A DNA stretch of 64,000 bases from contig NZ_FRCF01000002.1 of assembly GCF_900142805.1 (NCBI RefSeq), forward strand, positions 558,001 to 622,000. The letters are read 5' to 3'. Below the pieces are notes generated by a model. It was not told where the DNA came from. It did no database searches and worked only from the letters and a program-made list of their open reading frames with translations. Shown in pieces: positions 16,271 to 25,847 of this stretch (positions are counted from its first letter, which is position 1; each line of letters opens with the position of its first letter). The translations under genes were made by a program, and so were the position numbers. Source of the DNA: Lacicoccus alkaliphilus DSM 16010 (GTDB lineage Bacteria > Bacillota > Bacilli > Staphylococcales > Salinicoccaceae).

Positions 16271-17500
16271 TCATATTAATTCTTCCAAAGCCATATGCAG
16301 TGCATAGATGACATGTTCCATGACCAATCCGCCTTGTACAAAAACGGTATATGGCGCTCTGATGGGGCCGTCTGCACTCAATTCGAGGGAAGCGCCCTGG
16401 ACAAAGGTGCCAGCGGCCATGATGACCGGGCTCTGATAACCTGGAATGAGGTCCGGGACCGGCATGAATTTCGCATTGACCGGACTGGCCTTCTGGATCA
16501 TCTGTGTGAATTTGATCATCTCTTCCTCGCTGTTGAAGCTGACCGTCTGGATGAGGTCCGTCCTTTTATCCCCCGGAAGCGGATCGGTTGCCATACCGAG
16601 CCTGCCAAGTACATGGCTCGTTAAAACAGCGCCGTTCAGACTCTCCATGACAGCATGCGGGGCCATATAAAAACCCTGGAACATATCAGTCAGTACATTG
16701 AGGCTCGCCCCCATCTCCTTGCCGATGCCCGGCACCGTCAGCCGGTAGCTCACCCGCTCGACGAGGTCTGTCCGCCCCGCAATATAGCCGCCCATCTTGG
16801 CGATCCCGCCGCCGGGATTCTTGATCAGGCTGCCGGCAATGATGTCCGCACCCGCCTCAAGCGGTTCCTTCTCTTCAACAAACTCCCCGTAACAGTTGTC
16901 CACAAATATGATGAGGTCCGGATGCTTTTCCTTGATTGAACGGCAGACCGTTTCAATTTCATCGATCGACGTCGAACGTCTCAAAGAATAGCCTCTGGAA
17001 CGCTGGATGCCTATCACTTTCGTCCTGTCATTGATGGCGTCCATTATCCCTTCAATATCGAAAGTCCCGTCCTTCAAATCCACCTCCCCGTAAGACACGC
17101 CTTCTTCATGAAGGCTGCCGATGTCATCTTTGCTGCGCCCCACCACTTTTTCAAGTGTGTCATAGGGTGTGCCCGTGATATAAAGCAGTTCATCACCTTT
17201 CCTCAACAGCGATAAGAGCACCAGGCTGATTGCATGGGTGCCTGAGATGATCTGGCTTCTGACGAGTGCATCTTCAGCCTTGAAGACATCCCGGTAGATA
17301 TACTCGAGTTTGTCACGGCCGATGTCATTGTAGCCGTATCCCGTCGTTCCTGAGAAATCCGTATCGGTCACTTCATTGTCGAGAAAAGCCTGCATCACTT
17401 TTGAAAAATTTTTGTATCCCAATTTTTTATTTTCTTTAATGATCGGTTCGATCTCTTCCAGAGATGCTTCAATCAAATTTCTTACTGCCAATGTCGTCAC
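16271..17500 (-). CDS. ynbB: PLP-dependent YnbB (methionine gamma-lyase-like, 'aluminium resistance') family protein
   Basis: 409-residue fold-type I PLP enzyme. The family element with the PLP-binding lysine reads AGADIIAGSLIKNPGGGIAK, and LIIFVDNCYGEFVE supplies the Asp that contacts the cofactor. Related to cystathionine gamma-synthase-type enzymes; the true substrate is not established. The start is GTG 17500, nine bases after AAAGGA, overlapping the hflX end by 32 bp. This hflX-ynbB arrangement is conserved in Bacillus and Staphylococcus, where glnR-glnA normally follow. Here selO follows instead. Confidence 0.9.
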   Translation of the reverse strand: MTTLAVRNLIEASLEEIEPIIKENKKLGYKNFSKVMQAFLDNEVTDTDFSGTTGYGYNDIGRDKLEYIYRDVFKAEDALVRSQIISGTHAISLVLLSLLRKGDELLYITGTPYDTLEKVVGRSKDDIGSLHEEGVSYGEVDLKDGTFDIEGIMDAINDRTKVIGIQRSRGYSLRRSTSIDEIETVCRSIKEKHPDLIIFVDNCYGEFVEEKEPLEAGADIIAGSLIKNPGGGIAKMGGYIAGRTDLVERVSYRLTVPGIGKEMGASLNVLTDMFQGFYMAPHAVMESLNGAVLTSHVLGRLGMATDPLPGDKRTDLIQTVSFNSEEEMIKFTQMIQKASPVNAKFMPVPDLIPGYQSPVIMAAGTFVQGASLELSADGPIRAPYTVFVQGGLVMEHVIYALHMALEELI

Positions 17501-18719
17501 TGCCTACAATCCTTTCAATCCATCCACCTTCCGGTGAATAGCCGTATACTTTCAATGCACCTGTTTCTTCATCAGTGCGCGTACCTTCAACAATCGTTGC
17601 GTTCTTCAAAGAATAATATAAATGTGAGTTTTCCGCAGCCAACTCGACTTCATACTTTTCAAAATGCTGCTTCATGAAATCTTCCAGGTGCTGATTCAGT
17701 TCGTTCTGCGCTGTATTTTTCGATACATGCACAGCATGTTCATCAGTGACCAGATTTTCATAATGGTTCAAATCGGTCTTATTGAAATATATGATCTGTG
17801 GAATATCCGTCATATCGAGGTCCTTCATCAACTTTTTGACAGTATCATAATGCGCCATGATATCGTCTGCATTGTTATCGATGACATGAATGATGAAATC
17901 ACTGTCCCCGGCTTCTTCGAGTGTCGACTTGAAGCTTTCCACCAGAGTGGTCGGCAGGTTTTGAATGAACCCGACGGTGTCAGTCACTATACAGTTGAAG
18001 CCGGCAGGTGTCGTCAGCTGCCTCGTCTTTGGGTCGAGGGTGGCGAACAGCTTGTCTTCCTCAAGCGCATCGCTGTCCGCCATGATATTGAACAGAGTGG
18101 ATTTGCCGGCATTCGTATAACCGATCAGCGATACTTTGACAGCCTGATTTTTTCTTCTCTGCTCCCGATACCTCTCCCGGTGGTTGATGATCGTCTGCAG
18201 CTGATTTTTGATTTCCTTGATGCGTGTGTTGATATGGCGCCTGTCCGTCTCAAGCTTGGTTTCACCGGGGCCTCTTGTACCTATCCCGGCGCCCAGCCTG
18301 GATAAATTGATGCCTTGGCCTTTGAGCCGTGGCACCAGGTATTCGAGCTGGGCCAGCTCAACCTGCAGCTGTCCGGCCTTACTGTGGGCCCTCAGACTGA
18401 ATATATCGAGGATGACCTGGGTCCGGTCTATGACTTTCGTGTCCAGTACAGATTCAATCTTCCGGTTCTGGCTCGCCGTGATTTCATCGTTGATGATGCA
18501 ATAGTCCATCTCATCCCCGTTCTCTTCTGCCACCGACTCCAGGAATCCGATGCCGACATAGCTTTTCGGATCGATTGCATTCCTGTTTTGTATATATGAA
18601 CCTGTCACTTCAATGCCGCTCGAAATCGCCAGGCTCTTCAACTCCTCCACTTCAGAATGGATATCTTTTACATCGAACGTATTGACTGCGATGATGATGC
18701 CTTTAAGATTCTCTGCCAT
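17469..18719 (-). CDS. hflX: Ribosome-associated GTPase HflX
   Basis: 416-residue GTPase that binds the 50S subunit and splits stalled ribosomes. The N-terminal HflX domain contains GIGFLESVAEE. A coiled region ends in ETDRRHINTRI. The G domain has G1 GYTNAGKST, G3 DTVGFIQNLP and G4 NKTDL, and LFATLDPKTRQL serves as switch I. The start ATG 18719 is preceded by GGAGG. It is divergent from the GPx-like gene and first in an operon with ynbB. Confidence 0.95.
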   Translation of the reverse strand: MAENLKGIIIAVNTFDVKDIHSEVEELKSLAISSGIEVTGSYIQNRNAIDPKSYVGIGFLESVAEENGDEMDYCIINDEITASQNRKIESVLDTKVIDRTQVILDIFSLRAHSKAGQLQVELAQLEYLVPRLKGQGINLSRLGAGIGTRGPGETKLETDRRHINTRIKEIKNQLQTIINHRERYREQRRKNQAVKVSLIGYTNAGKSTLFNIMADSDALEEDKLFATLDPKTRQLTTPAGFNCIVTDTVGFIQNLPTTLVESFKSTLEEAGDSDFIIHVIDNNADDIMAHYDTVKKLMKDLDMTDIPQIIYFNKTDLNHYENLVTDEHAVHVSKNTAQNELNQHLEDFMKQHFEKYEVELAAENSHLYYSLKNATIVEGTRTDEETGALKVYGYSPEGGWIERIVGSDDIGSKKFD

Positions 18720-18838
18720 GAAATCGGGCCACCTCCAACAATTGATTTCGTCTCGGATAAATGTTTAAATCTATAGTGTTTAGTGTACTTATTATATATA
18801 TGGAATAATCGTTTTTAATTCAGAAAGGGGCGCTTCAA

Positions 18839-19324
18839 GTGAAAACACATATATATGACTTGAAGTTTAAAGGTGCGGATGGTCAGGAACATTTCATGAA
18901 AGACTATGAAGGAAAAGTCGTGCTGATCATCAATCTTCCGGCAGAGCCCGAGTATACGGAACAGCTGGCTGATCTTGATCATTTGTACCTTAAATATAAG
19001 GAAGTCGGTTTCAATGTACTCGGTTTTCCTTCCGATGACTTCAACAGGAGGATACCTGTTCCAAATCCTCTGGCCGGCAATAAAGAAAGAAGCACTTACG
19101 TCCCGGCTTTCCCTCTCATGGAGACCGTCCACGTCAGCGGCGAGGATGTCCACCCGCTGTTCCAGTATCTCACTGAAGGCAAGTCTGCACTTTTCACCAA
19201 TAAAGTGAAATGGGACTATACGAAATTCATCATTTCCCGTGAAGGACGGGTCGTTTCCAGACACTCACCCCGGGTTCCCGTTTCACAGCTTGAAGAGGAA
19301 ATCCAGCAGCTGCTCAGCGGCTAA
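18839..19324 (+). CDS. Cysteine-free glutathione peroxidase homologue (probable pseudoenzyme)
   Basis: 161-residue thioredoxin-fold protein clearly of the glutathione/thioredoxin peroxidase family (BsaA/Gpx). The framework is intact: YEGKVVLIINLP, VGFNVLGFPSDDF, PLFQYLT and VKWDYTKFIISREGRVV. The catalytic tetrad Cys-Gln-Trp-Asn is not. Pro37 stands where the peroxidatic Cys belongs, Asp67 replaces Gln, Trp125 is kept and Asp126 replaces Asn. The protein has no cysteine at all, so peroxidase activity is very unlikely. The reading frame is undamaged, with GTG 18839 eight bases after GAAAGGGG, so it looks like a maintained non-enzymatic protein. In S. aureus the active homologue is near hfq/hflX, so this is the native locus. 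Confidence 0.85.
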   Translation: MKTHIYDLKFKGADGQEHFMKDYEGKVVLIINLPAEPEYTEQLADLDHLYLKYKEVGFNVLGFPSDDFNRRIPVPNPLAGNKERSTYVPAFPLMETVHVSGEDVHPLFQYLTEGKSALFTNKVKWDYTKFIISREGRVVSRHSPRVPVSQLEEEIQQLLSG

Positions 19325-19328
19325 AGAT

Positions 19329-19356
19329 AAAACCCACCCAAAATTGGATGGGTTTT
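19329..19356. terminator. Bidirectional terminator between the GPx-like gene and hfq
   Basis: AAAACCCACCC and GGATGGGTTTT form a stem (one mismatch) with a 6-base loop and T-rich tails on both strands, between convergent genes. Confidence 0.8.
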
Positions 19357-19357
19357 A

Positions 19358-19552
19358 TTATTTTACAAAAGTGCTGATCGCATGCTTGTAGATCATATGA
19401 CTCTTGCCGCCGGACTCCACTTTTATCACATATTTATCAAAATCCTTGATCTTGCCTTTCATCTGATAACCATTCTGCAAAATCACCGTGACTTCCAAAT
19501 CCGCATCTTTGATGCCGTTCAAAAATTCGTCCTGAAGATTTAAGTTGTTCAT
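19358..19552 (-). CDS. hfq: RNA chaperone Hfq
   Basis: 64-residue Sm-like protein that forms hexameric rings and binds small RNAs and A- or U-rich RNA. Sm1 covers DAELEV-type DADLEVTVILQNGYQMKG, and Sm2 ends in MIYKHAISTF, the YKHAI form typical of Gram-positive Hfq. There is no long C-terminal tail. It lies 16 bp downstream of miaA, the classical miaA-hfq arrangement, and is followed by a terminator. Confidence 0.96.
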   Translation of the reverse strand: MNNLNLQDEFLNGIKDADLEVTVILQNGYQMKGKIKDFDKYVIKVESGGKSHMIYKHAISTFVK

Positions 19553-19568
19553 AGTCTCGTGCCCCTTT

Positions 19569-20501
19569 TCATGATCTTAAAAATTGAGTCAAATCATTGA
19601 AGATTCTCTCTTTGCTCATTTCATCCTCCATGTCATACCAGTTGACTTCCAGCTGGTTTCTGAAGAATGTCAGCTGTCTCTTTGCAAATTGACGTGTATT
19701 CTGCTTGATCGTCTCCTTCACTTCCTGTAAAGAGGCATGGCCTTCGAAGTAAGGGATGAATTCCTTATACCCTATTGCGCCTTTGGCCGTCGTCGATAAA
19801 TTGTGTTCCAAGTATAATTTTTCGGCTTCAGCGGCAATCCCCATCTCAAACATCTCTTCAACTCTCCGGTTGATCCTATCGTATAATATGGAACGTTCAC
19901 GTTCCAATCCTATTATAAATGTATCATATTTAGGCGTGTGTTGATAGTCAGAGTCCTTAGCGGCCGGCCGCTGGCTGATCCTCTCGGACAGTTCAAATTT
20001 GATGAGCTGCCTGAGTATCCTCTGCCTGTTATTCGGATGGACGCCTGAGGCAAGGTCTTCGGATATGTCCTTCAGCCGGCCGTACAGTATGGTGGTGCTC
20101 AATTTATCGAGCTTCTGCATCAATTCACGTTTATCTTCATCGTCTTCATCATGGAAATCATAATCATATATGAGGGCGCGTATATAATGGCCGGTGCCAC
20201 CGACGATGAAAGGGATTTTCTCATCTTCGTGATACGTATCTATCAGATCATCAACTTCGAGTTTGAAATCATGAACGGAAAAACTCTCGCCGGTTTTTTT
20301 AATGTCAATCATATGGTGGACGACACCCCTCGTTTCCTCCGGTCTGATCTTACCCGTTAAAATATCCATATGCTGATACACCTGCATTGAATCACCACTG
20401 ATGATATCCAGATCGAAATTTTCAGCTATGTCAAGCGACAGTTCGGTTTTACCGACTGCCGTAGGACCGATCAGCACGATTAATTTTTCATTGGTCGACA
20501 T
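19569..20501 (-). CDS. miaA: tRNA dimethylallyltransferase MiaA
   Basis: 310-residue enzyme that isopentenylates A37 of tRNAs reading UNN codons; MiaB, also in this window, then adds the methylthio group. Motifs: P-loop IGPTAVGKTELS, DIISGDSMQVYQHMDI, HHMIDI, FIVGGTGHYIRAL and the C-terminal KQNTRQFAKRQLTFFRNQ. Start ATG 20501, overlapping the hydrolase gene by 14 bp. Part of a run mutS-mutL-hydrolase-miaA-hfq on one strand. Confidence 0.97.
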   Translation of the reverse strand: MSTNEKLIVLIGPTAVGKTELSLDIAENFDLDIISGDSMQVYQHMDILTGKIRPEETRGVVHHMIDIKKTGESFSVHDFKLEVDDLIDTYHEDEKIPFIVGGTGHYIRALIYDYDFHDEDDEDKRELMQKLDKLSTTILYGRLKDISEDLASGVHPNNRQRILRQLIKFELSERISQRPAAKDSDYQHTPKYDTFIIGLERERSILYDRINRRVEEMFEMGIAAEAEKLYLEHNLSTTAKGAIGYKEFIPYFEGHASLQEVKETIKQNTRQFAKRQLTFFRNQLEVNWYDMEDEMSKERIFNDLTQFLRS

Positions 20502-21366
20502 GTGACATCACCCATTCCAAAAGTTTTTGATATACTTGTTCCCTGTTTTTTTCATGCAGCACTTCATGACGGCTCTTTTCATATAACTGAACTGTCACGG
20601 AATCCGTGTGCCGGGCCATTTTCTTCCCCAGTGCACGGACGTCTTCTCCAAAACCGGAAAACGGGTCTTCCTTTCCACCGATCAGTAAAACCGGAATATC
20701 CGGCTGATAACGCTCCAGGATCCCGGCACCGTCCACAACCCTTATATTCTTCACTATTTCAGCCAGTGCATTGAAGGTCATATTATGTCCGCAAAACCGG
20801 TCTGCGTTGAAATCCCGGACGACTTCCATATCACTGCACAACCAGCGGTTATGTGCCTTTTCAGGAAAATGGCCATCATACCCGAAAAAGGCGAGCCTCG
20901 TCAGACAGTCACCCCTGACTTCCGGTATGAAATGCTTTGCCCCGTTCATCAGCCGTGATAAAAGTGCGTTTGATAAGCCTTTTTTACTGCCGGTGCCGAT
21001 GATGATCCCCCCGTCATATACCGATTCGGCAAGGAGGCGCCGGGCTGCAATCGACCCCATCGAGTGACCGGTTATGAAGGTCTTCAAATGTTCGGGTATG
21101 AGTGTCCTGACCATCAGGGCATCTTCTGTAAGGTCATCGAAGCTTGCGAAATGACCCGGATTTTCAGCTTCAGCTCCATGGCCCCTGTGGTCATGGATGA
21201 TGACTAAAATATCATTGGCCATCAGCCATGTGCAAAACTCGTCATACCTGCCCATATGTTCCGCCATGCCATGAAGTATCTGCACCGCCACCACCGGTGC
21301 TGCCGGCCTGAACAGTTTCGCTGTAATCCTGTAATCTCCATTGTAAACTTCCTCATAATAAATCAA
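20488..21366 (-). CDS. Alpha/beta hydrolase (lysophospholipase/monoglyceride-lipase-like)
   Basis: 292-residue serine hydrolase of the Hydrolase_4 type. Oxyanion region LHGMAEHMGRYDEF, HDHRGHG, and nucleophile elbow GHSMGS with Ser102. A C-terminal Asp (GGKEDPFSGFG) and His (KSRHEVLHE) complete the triad. It is probably cytoplasmic, with no signal peptide. The substrate is unknown; mono-acyl lipids are the usual guess for this family. The start is a TTG at 21366 after GGGGGAAGG. It lies between mutL (13 bp gap) and miaA (14 bp overlap), a position also seen in staphylococci. Confidence 0.85.
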   Translation of the reverse strand: MIYYEEVYNGDYRITAKLFRPAAPVVAVQILHGMAEHMGRYDEFCTWLMANDILVIIHDHRGHGAEAENPGHFASFDDLTEDALMVRTLIPEHLKTFITGHSMGSIAARRLLAESVYDGGIIIGTGSKKGLSNALLSRLMNGAKHFIPEVRGDCLTRLAFFGYDGHFPEKAHNRWLCSDMEVVRDFNADRFCGHNMTFNALAEIVKNIRVVDGAGILERYQPDIPVLLIGGKEDPFSGFGEDVRALGKKMARHTDSVTVQLYEKSRHEVLHEKNREQVYQKLLEWVMSHVDQ

Positions 21367-21379
21367 TCCGGCCTTCCCC

Positions 21380-23245
21380 CTATTTCATGATCCTGTTGAA
21401 CATCCTTTCAATCTCATATGTCGTCATCTGTATGATCACCGGTCTGCCGTGCGGACATGTGTACGGACTTTCGCACTTGTTCAATGCTTCAAGCAGGGCT
21501 TCCATCTGCCTCTTATCCAGATGATGGTTTGCTTTGATGGACTTTTTACAGCTCATCATGATCGACATCTCTTCCCTGTAATCGTTGACGCTGAAATGGT
21601 CTTTATGACAGATGAAGTCGATGACTGAGGCGATATCTTCCTCCGGATCCTCCGTTCTTATCCAGTCCGGATACCGGGAGACCGAATAATTCTTTGCACC
21701 TGTCTTCTCTATCTCGAACCCGAGATCCTTCAAGTCGTGGATCTTCTCATCGATGGTGATGACGTCATCCAACGGAAATTCGAATGTATACGGAATCAAA
21801 AGCGGCACGCCGTCCCCGTCCTTTTGGATGTTTTCATAGTAATATTCGTATTTGATCCTTTCCTGTGCGGCATGCTGGTCCATCATGTACATCCCGCTGT
21901 CGTTCTGCATCAATATATAAGTGCCGTGCAGTTGACCTATGATTTCAAGATAAGGCAGCTTCTGCTTCTGCAACGATGGTGCTGTCCCGGTGGCTGTCCC
22001 GGTCTCACTGCCGCCGGGCTTTTCCCTCTTCACCCTCCCCCGGTGGCTGTATGGAGCCCTCTCTTCAGTTCTGAACACAGGTTCCCGGGCTCTGGAAGCC
22101 GGCCGCTCAGCCGCTTCTTTGACGCTGCCGGTATTGAAATCTTGTTTTGGAGACGTGCCCGGCGCTGCCGTCCCGGCACGCCGGGAGAATTCGAACTTCG
22201 GCTGTTCGGCTTTTTCTTTTTCGCGTTTCTCAGTGTTTTTTTCAACATCGGGTATCAATGTCTCTTCCCTCAAAGCATTCCTTACAGTGTTTTCAACAAG
22301 CGCGTTCAATTCCATCTCCTTTGAAAACCTGACTTCCGTTTTTGCGGGATGCACATTCACATCGACGATCTTCGGATCCATTTCCATGTTGAGCACCGCT
22401 ATCGGATATTTATCTTTCGGCTGCAGGGTATGATAGCCGTTTATGATGCTCTGTGTCAGCTTGAAATTTCTGATGAACCTCTGGTTTACGGATAGGTTGA
22501 TGAAGTTCCTGTGGCTCCTCGTCACTTCAGGTTTTACGATATAACCGGTGATATGAAAATCCGGTGATTCGGCTTCCACAGGCACCGCCAGTCTTGCGAC
22601 ATTGATACCATAAATATCGGCGATCACCGCTTTCAGGTCCCCCTTTCCTCCCGTGCGGAGTTTCTCCCTCCCGTCGATCAGCAGTGTAAAACTGATGGCA
22701 GGATGGTTCAGGGCCATACGCTGAACGATATCAATGACCTTTCCCGCTTCGGTCCTGAGGGAACGGACATACTTAAGTCTCGCAGGGGTGTTGAAGAAAA
22801 TCTCACGGATGGTGATATCCGTGCCGTTCCTTGCTTTGCCAGGTTCATCGGCGACGATGGCACCGCCCTCATACTGCAGTTTTACAGGTTCCGATTCCTT
22901 GTGCATCGTCTCGAGGGTGACCTTCGCCACTGCCCCGATACTTGCAAGTGCCTCCCCCCGGAAGCCCATCGTGCGTATCTGGAATAAATCATAGTCGTCA
23001 CCGATCTTGCTTGTCGCATGACGCTCGAACAAAAGCGGCGCATCTTCCGCTTCAATCCCCTCACCGTCGTCGATCACCCGGATTTCCTTCATGCCGGATT
23101 CTTCGATGCTCACCTGAATTTCCCCGGACCCTGCATCGATTGAATTTTCGATGAGTTCCTTGACGACGGAGCTCGGTCGTTCAACCACTTCCCCTGCAGC
23201 AATCTTATTTTGTATTTTTGGATCGAGGATCTTTATTTTACTCAT
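21380..23245 (-). CDS. mutL: DNA mismatch repair protein MutL
   Basis: 621-residue GHKL ATPase that couples MutS mismatch recognition to strand incision. The N-terminal ATPase has IAAGEVVERPSSVVKEL, NSIDAG, DDGEGI and GFRGEALASI. A low-complexity linker spans residues ~340-430. The C-terminal domain has the endonuclease motif DQHAAQERIKYE and CPHGRP, so it is the nicking type found in organisms without MutH. ATG 23245 is chosen because AAAGGA is eight bases upstream; it overlaps the mutS stop by 8 bp. Confidence 0.97.
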   Translation of the reverse strand: MSKIKILDPKIQNKIAAGEVVERPSSVVKELIENSIDAGSGEIQVSIEESGMKEIRVIDDGEGIEAEDAPLLFERHATSKIGDDYDLFQIRTMGFRGEALASIGAVAKVTLETMHKESEPVKLQYEGGAIVADEPGKARNGTDITIREIFFNTPARLKYVRSLRTEAGKVIDIVQRMALNHPAISFTLLIDGREKLRTGGKGDLKAVIADIYGINVARLAVPVEAESPDFHITGYIVKPEVTRSHRNFINLSVNQRFIRNFKLTQSIINGYHTLQPKDKYPIAVLNMEMDPKIVDVNVHPAKTEVRFSKEMELNALVENTVRNALREETLIPDVEKNTEKREKEKAEQPKFEFSRRAGTAAPGTSPKQDFNTGSVKEAAERPASRAREPVFRTEERAPYSHRGRVKREKPGGSETGTATGTAPSLQKQKLPYLEIIGQLHGTYILMQNDSGMYMMDQHAAQERIKYEYYYENIQKDGDGVPLLIPYTFEFPLDDVITIDEKIHDLKDLGFEIEKTGAKNYSVSRYPDWIRTEDPEEDIASVIDFICHKDHFSVNDYREEMSIMMSCKKSIKANHHLDKRQMEALLEALNKCESPYTCPHGRPVIIQMTTYEIERMFNRIMK

Positions 23246-25778
23246 TCCGATCATCCTTTACCATGCTGGTCAAATCGTTCAGTTTCTGCAGTCCTTCGAG
23301 CGGTGTCAGACTGTTCACATCAATCGCCTTCAGCGCTTCGAGGACATCCTGCGCTTCCTCCCCGACCGTTTCCAGATCATCGAGCGGCAGTTCCAGCTGG
23401 TATATATCCTCTGCATGCCCGGTTTTTCTGCCCGACTCGAGCGCCGCCAGCTTCTCCCTTGCATATGTCGTGACCTCTTCAGGCAGGTCGGCAAGCCTTG
23501 CGACATGTATGCCGTAACTCTTCTCGACCGCACCCGGCTTCACTTTATGAAGGAAGACGAGTTTTCCGTCATACTCCGTCGCTTTGACATGATAATTGCC
23601 AAGCCCTGCAAGTTCCGAATCCAGTCTGGTCAATTCATGATAATGTGTCGAGAAAAGCGTTTTGGCCCCGATGAAATTATGGATATAGACGAGCATGCTC
23701 TCGGCAAGCGCCATGCCGTCATAAGTGGAAGTGCCGCGCCCGATTTCATCGAAGATCAACAGACTGTCCTTCGTCGCTTTTCTGAGTGCTTCATTCGCTT
23801 CCATCATTTCGATCATGAAGGTCGACTTGCCGCTCGATAAGTCGTCACTGGCGCCGATGCGTGTGAATATGGCGTCGAAGATCGGAAGGGTCGCTCTTTT
23901 AGCAGGTACGAACATGCCCATTTGGGCCATGATGCTGATGATTGCCACCTGACGCATATAGGTGCTCTTGCCGGACATGTTCGGTCCTGTGATGAGATAG
24001 ATGAATTCATCGCCGTCCATCTTCAGATCATTCGGCACATATGTGTTCTCACCGATCACCTTTTCGACGACCGGATGCCTCCCGTCCGCCACATCGAATT
24101 TCTCCCGGTCGAATTCCGGCTCGGTCAGCCGGTACGTATTGGCGACTTCCGCAAAAGCGAGGAGACAGTCGAGTGTGGAGATCATTTCAGCGGTCTTCTG
24201 CAGACGTTCCACATACTTCTCCATCACTGTCCTGAGCTCCGTGAACAGCCGGTATTCAAGCACGATGCTCTCATCTTCGGCAGTCAGTATTTTCGATTCC
24301 ATCTCTTTGAGTTCAGGCGTGATGAACCGTTCTGCATTCGTCAAAGTCTGCTTGCGGCTGTAGTCGAACTTTTCGGCATCGAAATTCATCGCATTGACTT
24401 TGGAGATTTCAATGAAATAACCGAAGACTTTATTGAATCCGATTTTGATGTTTTTGATTCCTGTCCGTTCACGCTCCTCTTCCAGATACTGATTCAGATA
24501 ACTCCTTGCATTGTCCTGGATATACCTCAGTTCGGAAAGTTTCTCATCGTACCCGGATTTGAATATGTTCCCGTCCCGAACGGTTTTCGGCGGCGGGTCG
24601 AGCAGACTGTCGTTCAAGATATGAAAGAGGTCTTCAAGTGCATCGAAGCCGTGGAAGATCGGGAATTCAAGGAGTCCGAGCTCGGAGAGGATGTTTTTGA
24701 TGTCGGGCAGGCCTTCCAGTGAATCCCTGATCTGTACCAGGTCTTTTGCATCTATATTGCCGAAACTGAGCCGGCCCACCAGTCTTTCTATATCATATAC
24801 CTGGTTCAGCAGCCCGATCAGGTCCGCCCGGTCGATGAAATTGTCGAGGAACGTATTGACCACATCATGCCTCGCCTTGATCTCGGAAATGTTCATGAGG
24901 GGACGCTCGATCCATGACCGGAGCTTCCTTTTGCCCATCGGCGTTTCGGTCCGGTTCAAATACCAGAAAAGTGAACCTTTTTCCTTTTTTGTCTGTAAAT
25001 TGCTTAACAGTTCCAGGTTGGAGACCGCCGCATGGTTGAGTTTCATGGCCCCGCTGATGCTGTGCTTCTTCACCGGCCTGAAATGCATGAGGCTCTTCAT
25101 ATTATTTGCGTTTATATATGAGAGGAGCAGATTCAGCACTTCATGCTCTTCGACATCCCCCGCCTTCTCCAGCTCGTGCTCTGCCACTTCAGTATAGACC
25201 GTATAAAGCGGCGGATCATTATAGATCAGCCCGAGCAGCCCCTCACTGTCTTCATCGACGACGATTTCCGCCGGTCCCACCCTTTCCACTTCACTCTTCA
25301 GTTCATTTTCATCGGAGGTGCTGAATGCATACAGTTCACCTGTCGAAATATCGGCATAGGCGGCACTGTAACACTCTCCATCGGTATATAAGGCGAGCAG
25401 GTAGTTGTTCCTGCCATCCTCCATGCCGAAATCGTCGATCAGGGTGCCCGGTGTGATGACACGCACGACATCGCGTTTCACCATCCCCTTGACTTCCCTC
25501 GGATCTTCCATCTGTTCACATATAGCGACCTTGTATCCATTGTCGATCAGCTTTGCGATATAGTTTTTCGCAGAGTGGTGCGGCACCCCGCACATGGGAA
25601 TCGGGTCCTTTTTCTTATCCCTTGATGTCAGCGTGATTTCAAGCACTTTACTCGCAGTCACGGCATCATCGTAGAATAATTCATAGAAATCACCCAGTCT
25701 GAAGAATAAAAGTGCATCTTCATACCGTTCTTTGATTGTAAAATACTGTTTCATCATCGGTGTGACTGACGTTGCCAT
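23238..25778 (-). CDS. mutS: DNA mismatch repair protein MutS
   Basis: 846-residue mismatch-recognition ATPase. The N-terminal mismatch-binding domain begins TPMMKQYFTIKERYEDALLF (the Phe-x-Glu element reads FYELF nearby). The ATPase has Walker A TGPNMSGKST and DEIGRGTSTYDGMALAE. The C-terminal stretch QLELPL resembles a sliding-clamp binding motif. Full length for the family. First gene of mutS-mutL. In Staphylococcus mutS directly follows ricA; here thiW is interposed. Confidence 0.98.
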   Translation of the reverse strand: MATSVTPMMKQYFTIKERYEDALLFFRLGDFYELFYDDAVTASKVLEITLTSRDKKKDPIPMCGVPHHSAKNYIAKLIDNGYKVAICEQMEDPREVKGMVKRDVVRVITPGTLIDDFGMEDGRNNYLLALYTDGECYSAAYADISTGELYAFSTSDENELKSEVERVGPAEIVVDEDSEGLLGLIYNDPPLYTVYTEVAEHELEKAGDVEEHEVLNLLLSYINANNMKSLMHFRPVKKHSISGAMKLNHAAVSNLELLSNLQTKKEKGSLFWYLNRTETPMGKRKLRSWIERPLMNISEIKARHDVVNTFLDNFIDRADLIGLLNQVYDIERLVGRLSFGNIDAKDLVQIRDSLEGLPDIKNILSELGLLEFPIFHGFDALEDLFHILNDSLLDPPPKTVRDGNIFKSGYDEKLSELRYIQDNARSYLNQYLEEERERTGIKNIKIGFNKVFGYFIEISKVNAMNFDAEKFDYSRKQTLTNAERFITPELKEMESKILTAEDESIVLEYRLFTELRTVMEKYVERLQKTAEMISTLDCLLAFAEVANTYRLTEPEFDREKFDVADGRHPVVEKVIGENTYVPNDLKMDGDEFIYLITGPNMSGKSTYMRQVAIISIMAQMGMFVPAKRATLPIFDAIFTRIGASDDLSSGKSTFMIEMMEANEALRKATKDSLLIFDEIGRGTSTYDGMALAESMLVYIHNFIGAKTLFSTHYHELTRLDSELAGLGNYHVKATEYDGKLVFLHKVKPGAVEKSYGIHVARLADLPEEVTTYAREKLAALESGRKTGHAEDIYQLELPLDDLETVGEEAQDVLEALKAIDVNSLTPLEGLQKLNDLTSMVKDDRNE

Positions 25779-25847
25779 ATTAACACTTCCAAATTAATAA
25801 TTTTATCTTTTTAATTATATCATCATTCAAAGTCCGGGTTGAAGGAT

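Noticed and set aside
18839-19324. The GPx homologue considered as a pseudogene
   Set aside because: No frameshift or stop, full length, a good ribosome binding site and conserved fold-defining segments; loss of active-site residues alone does not make it a decayed gene.
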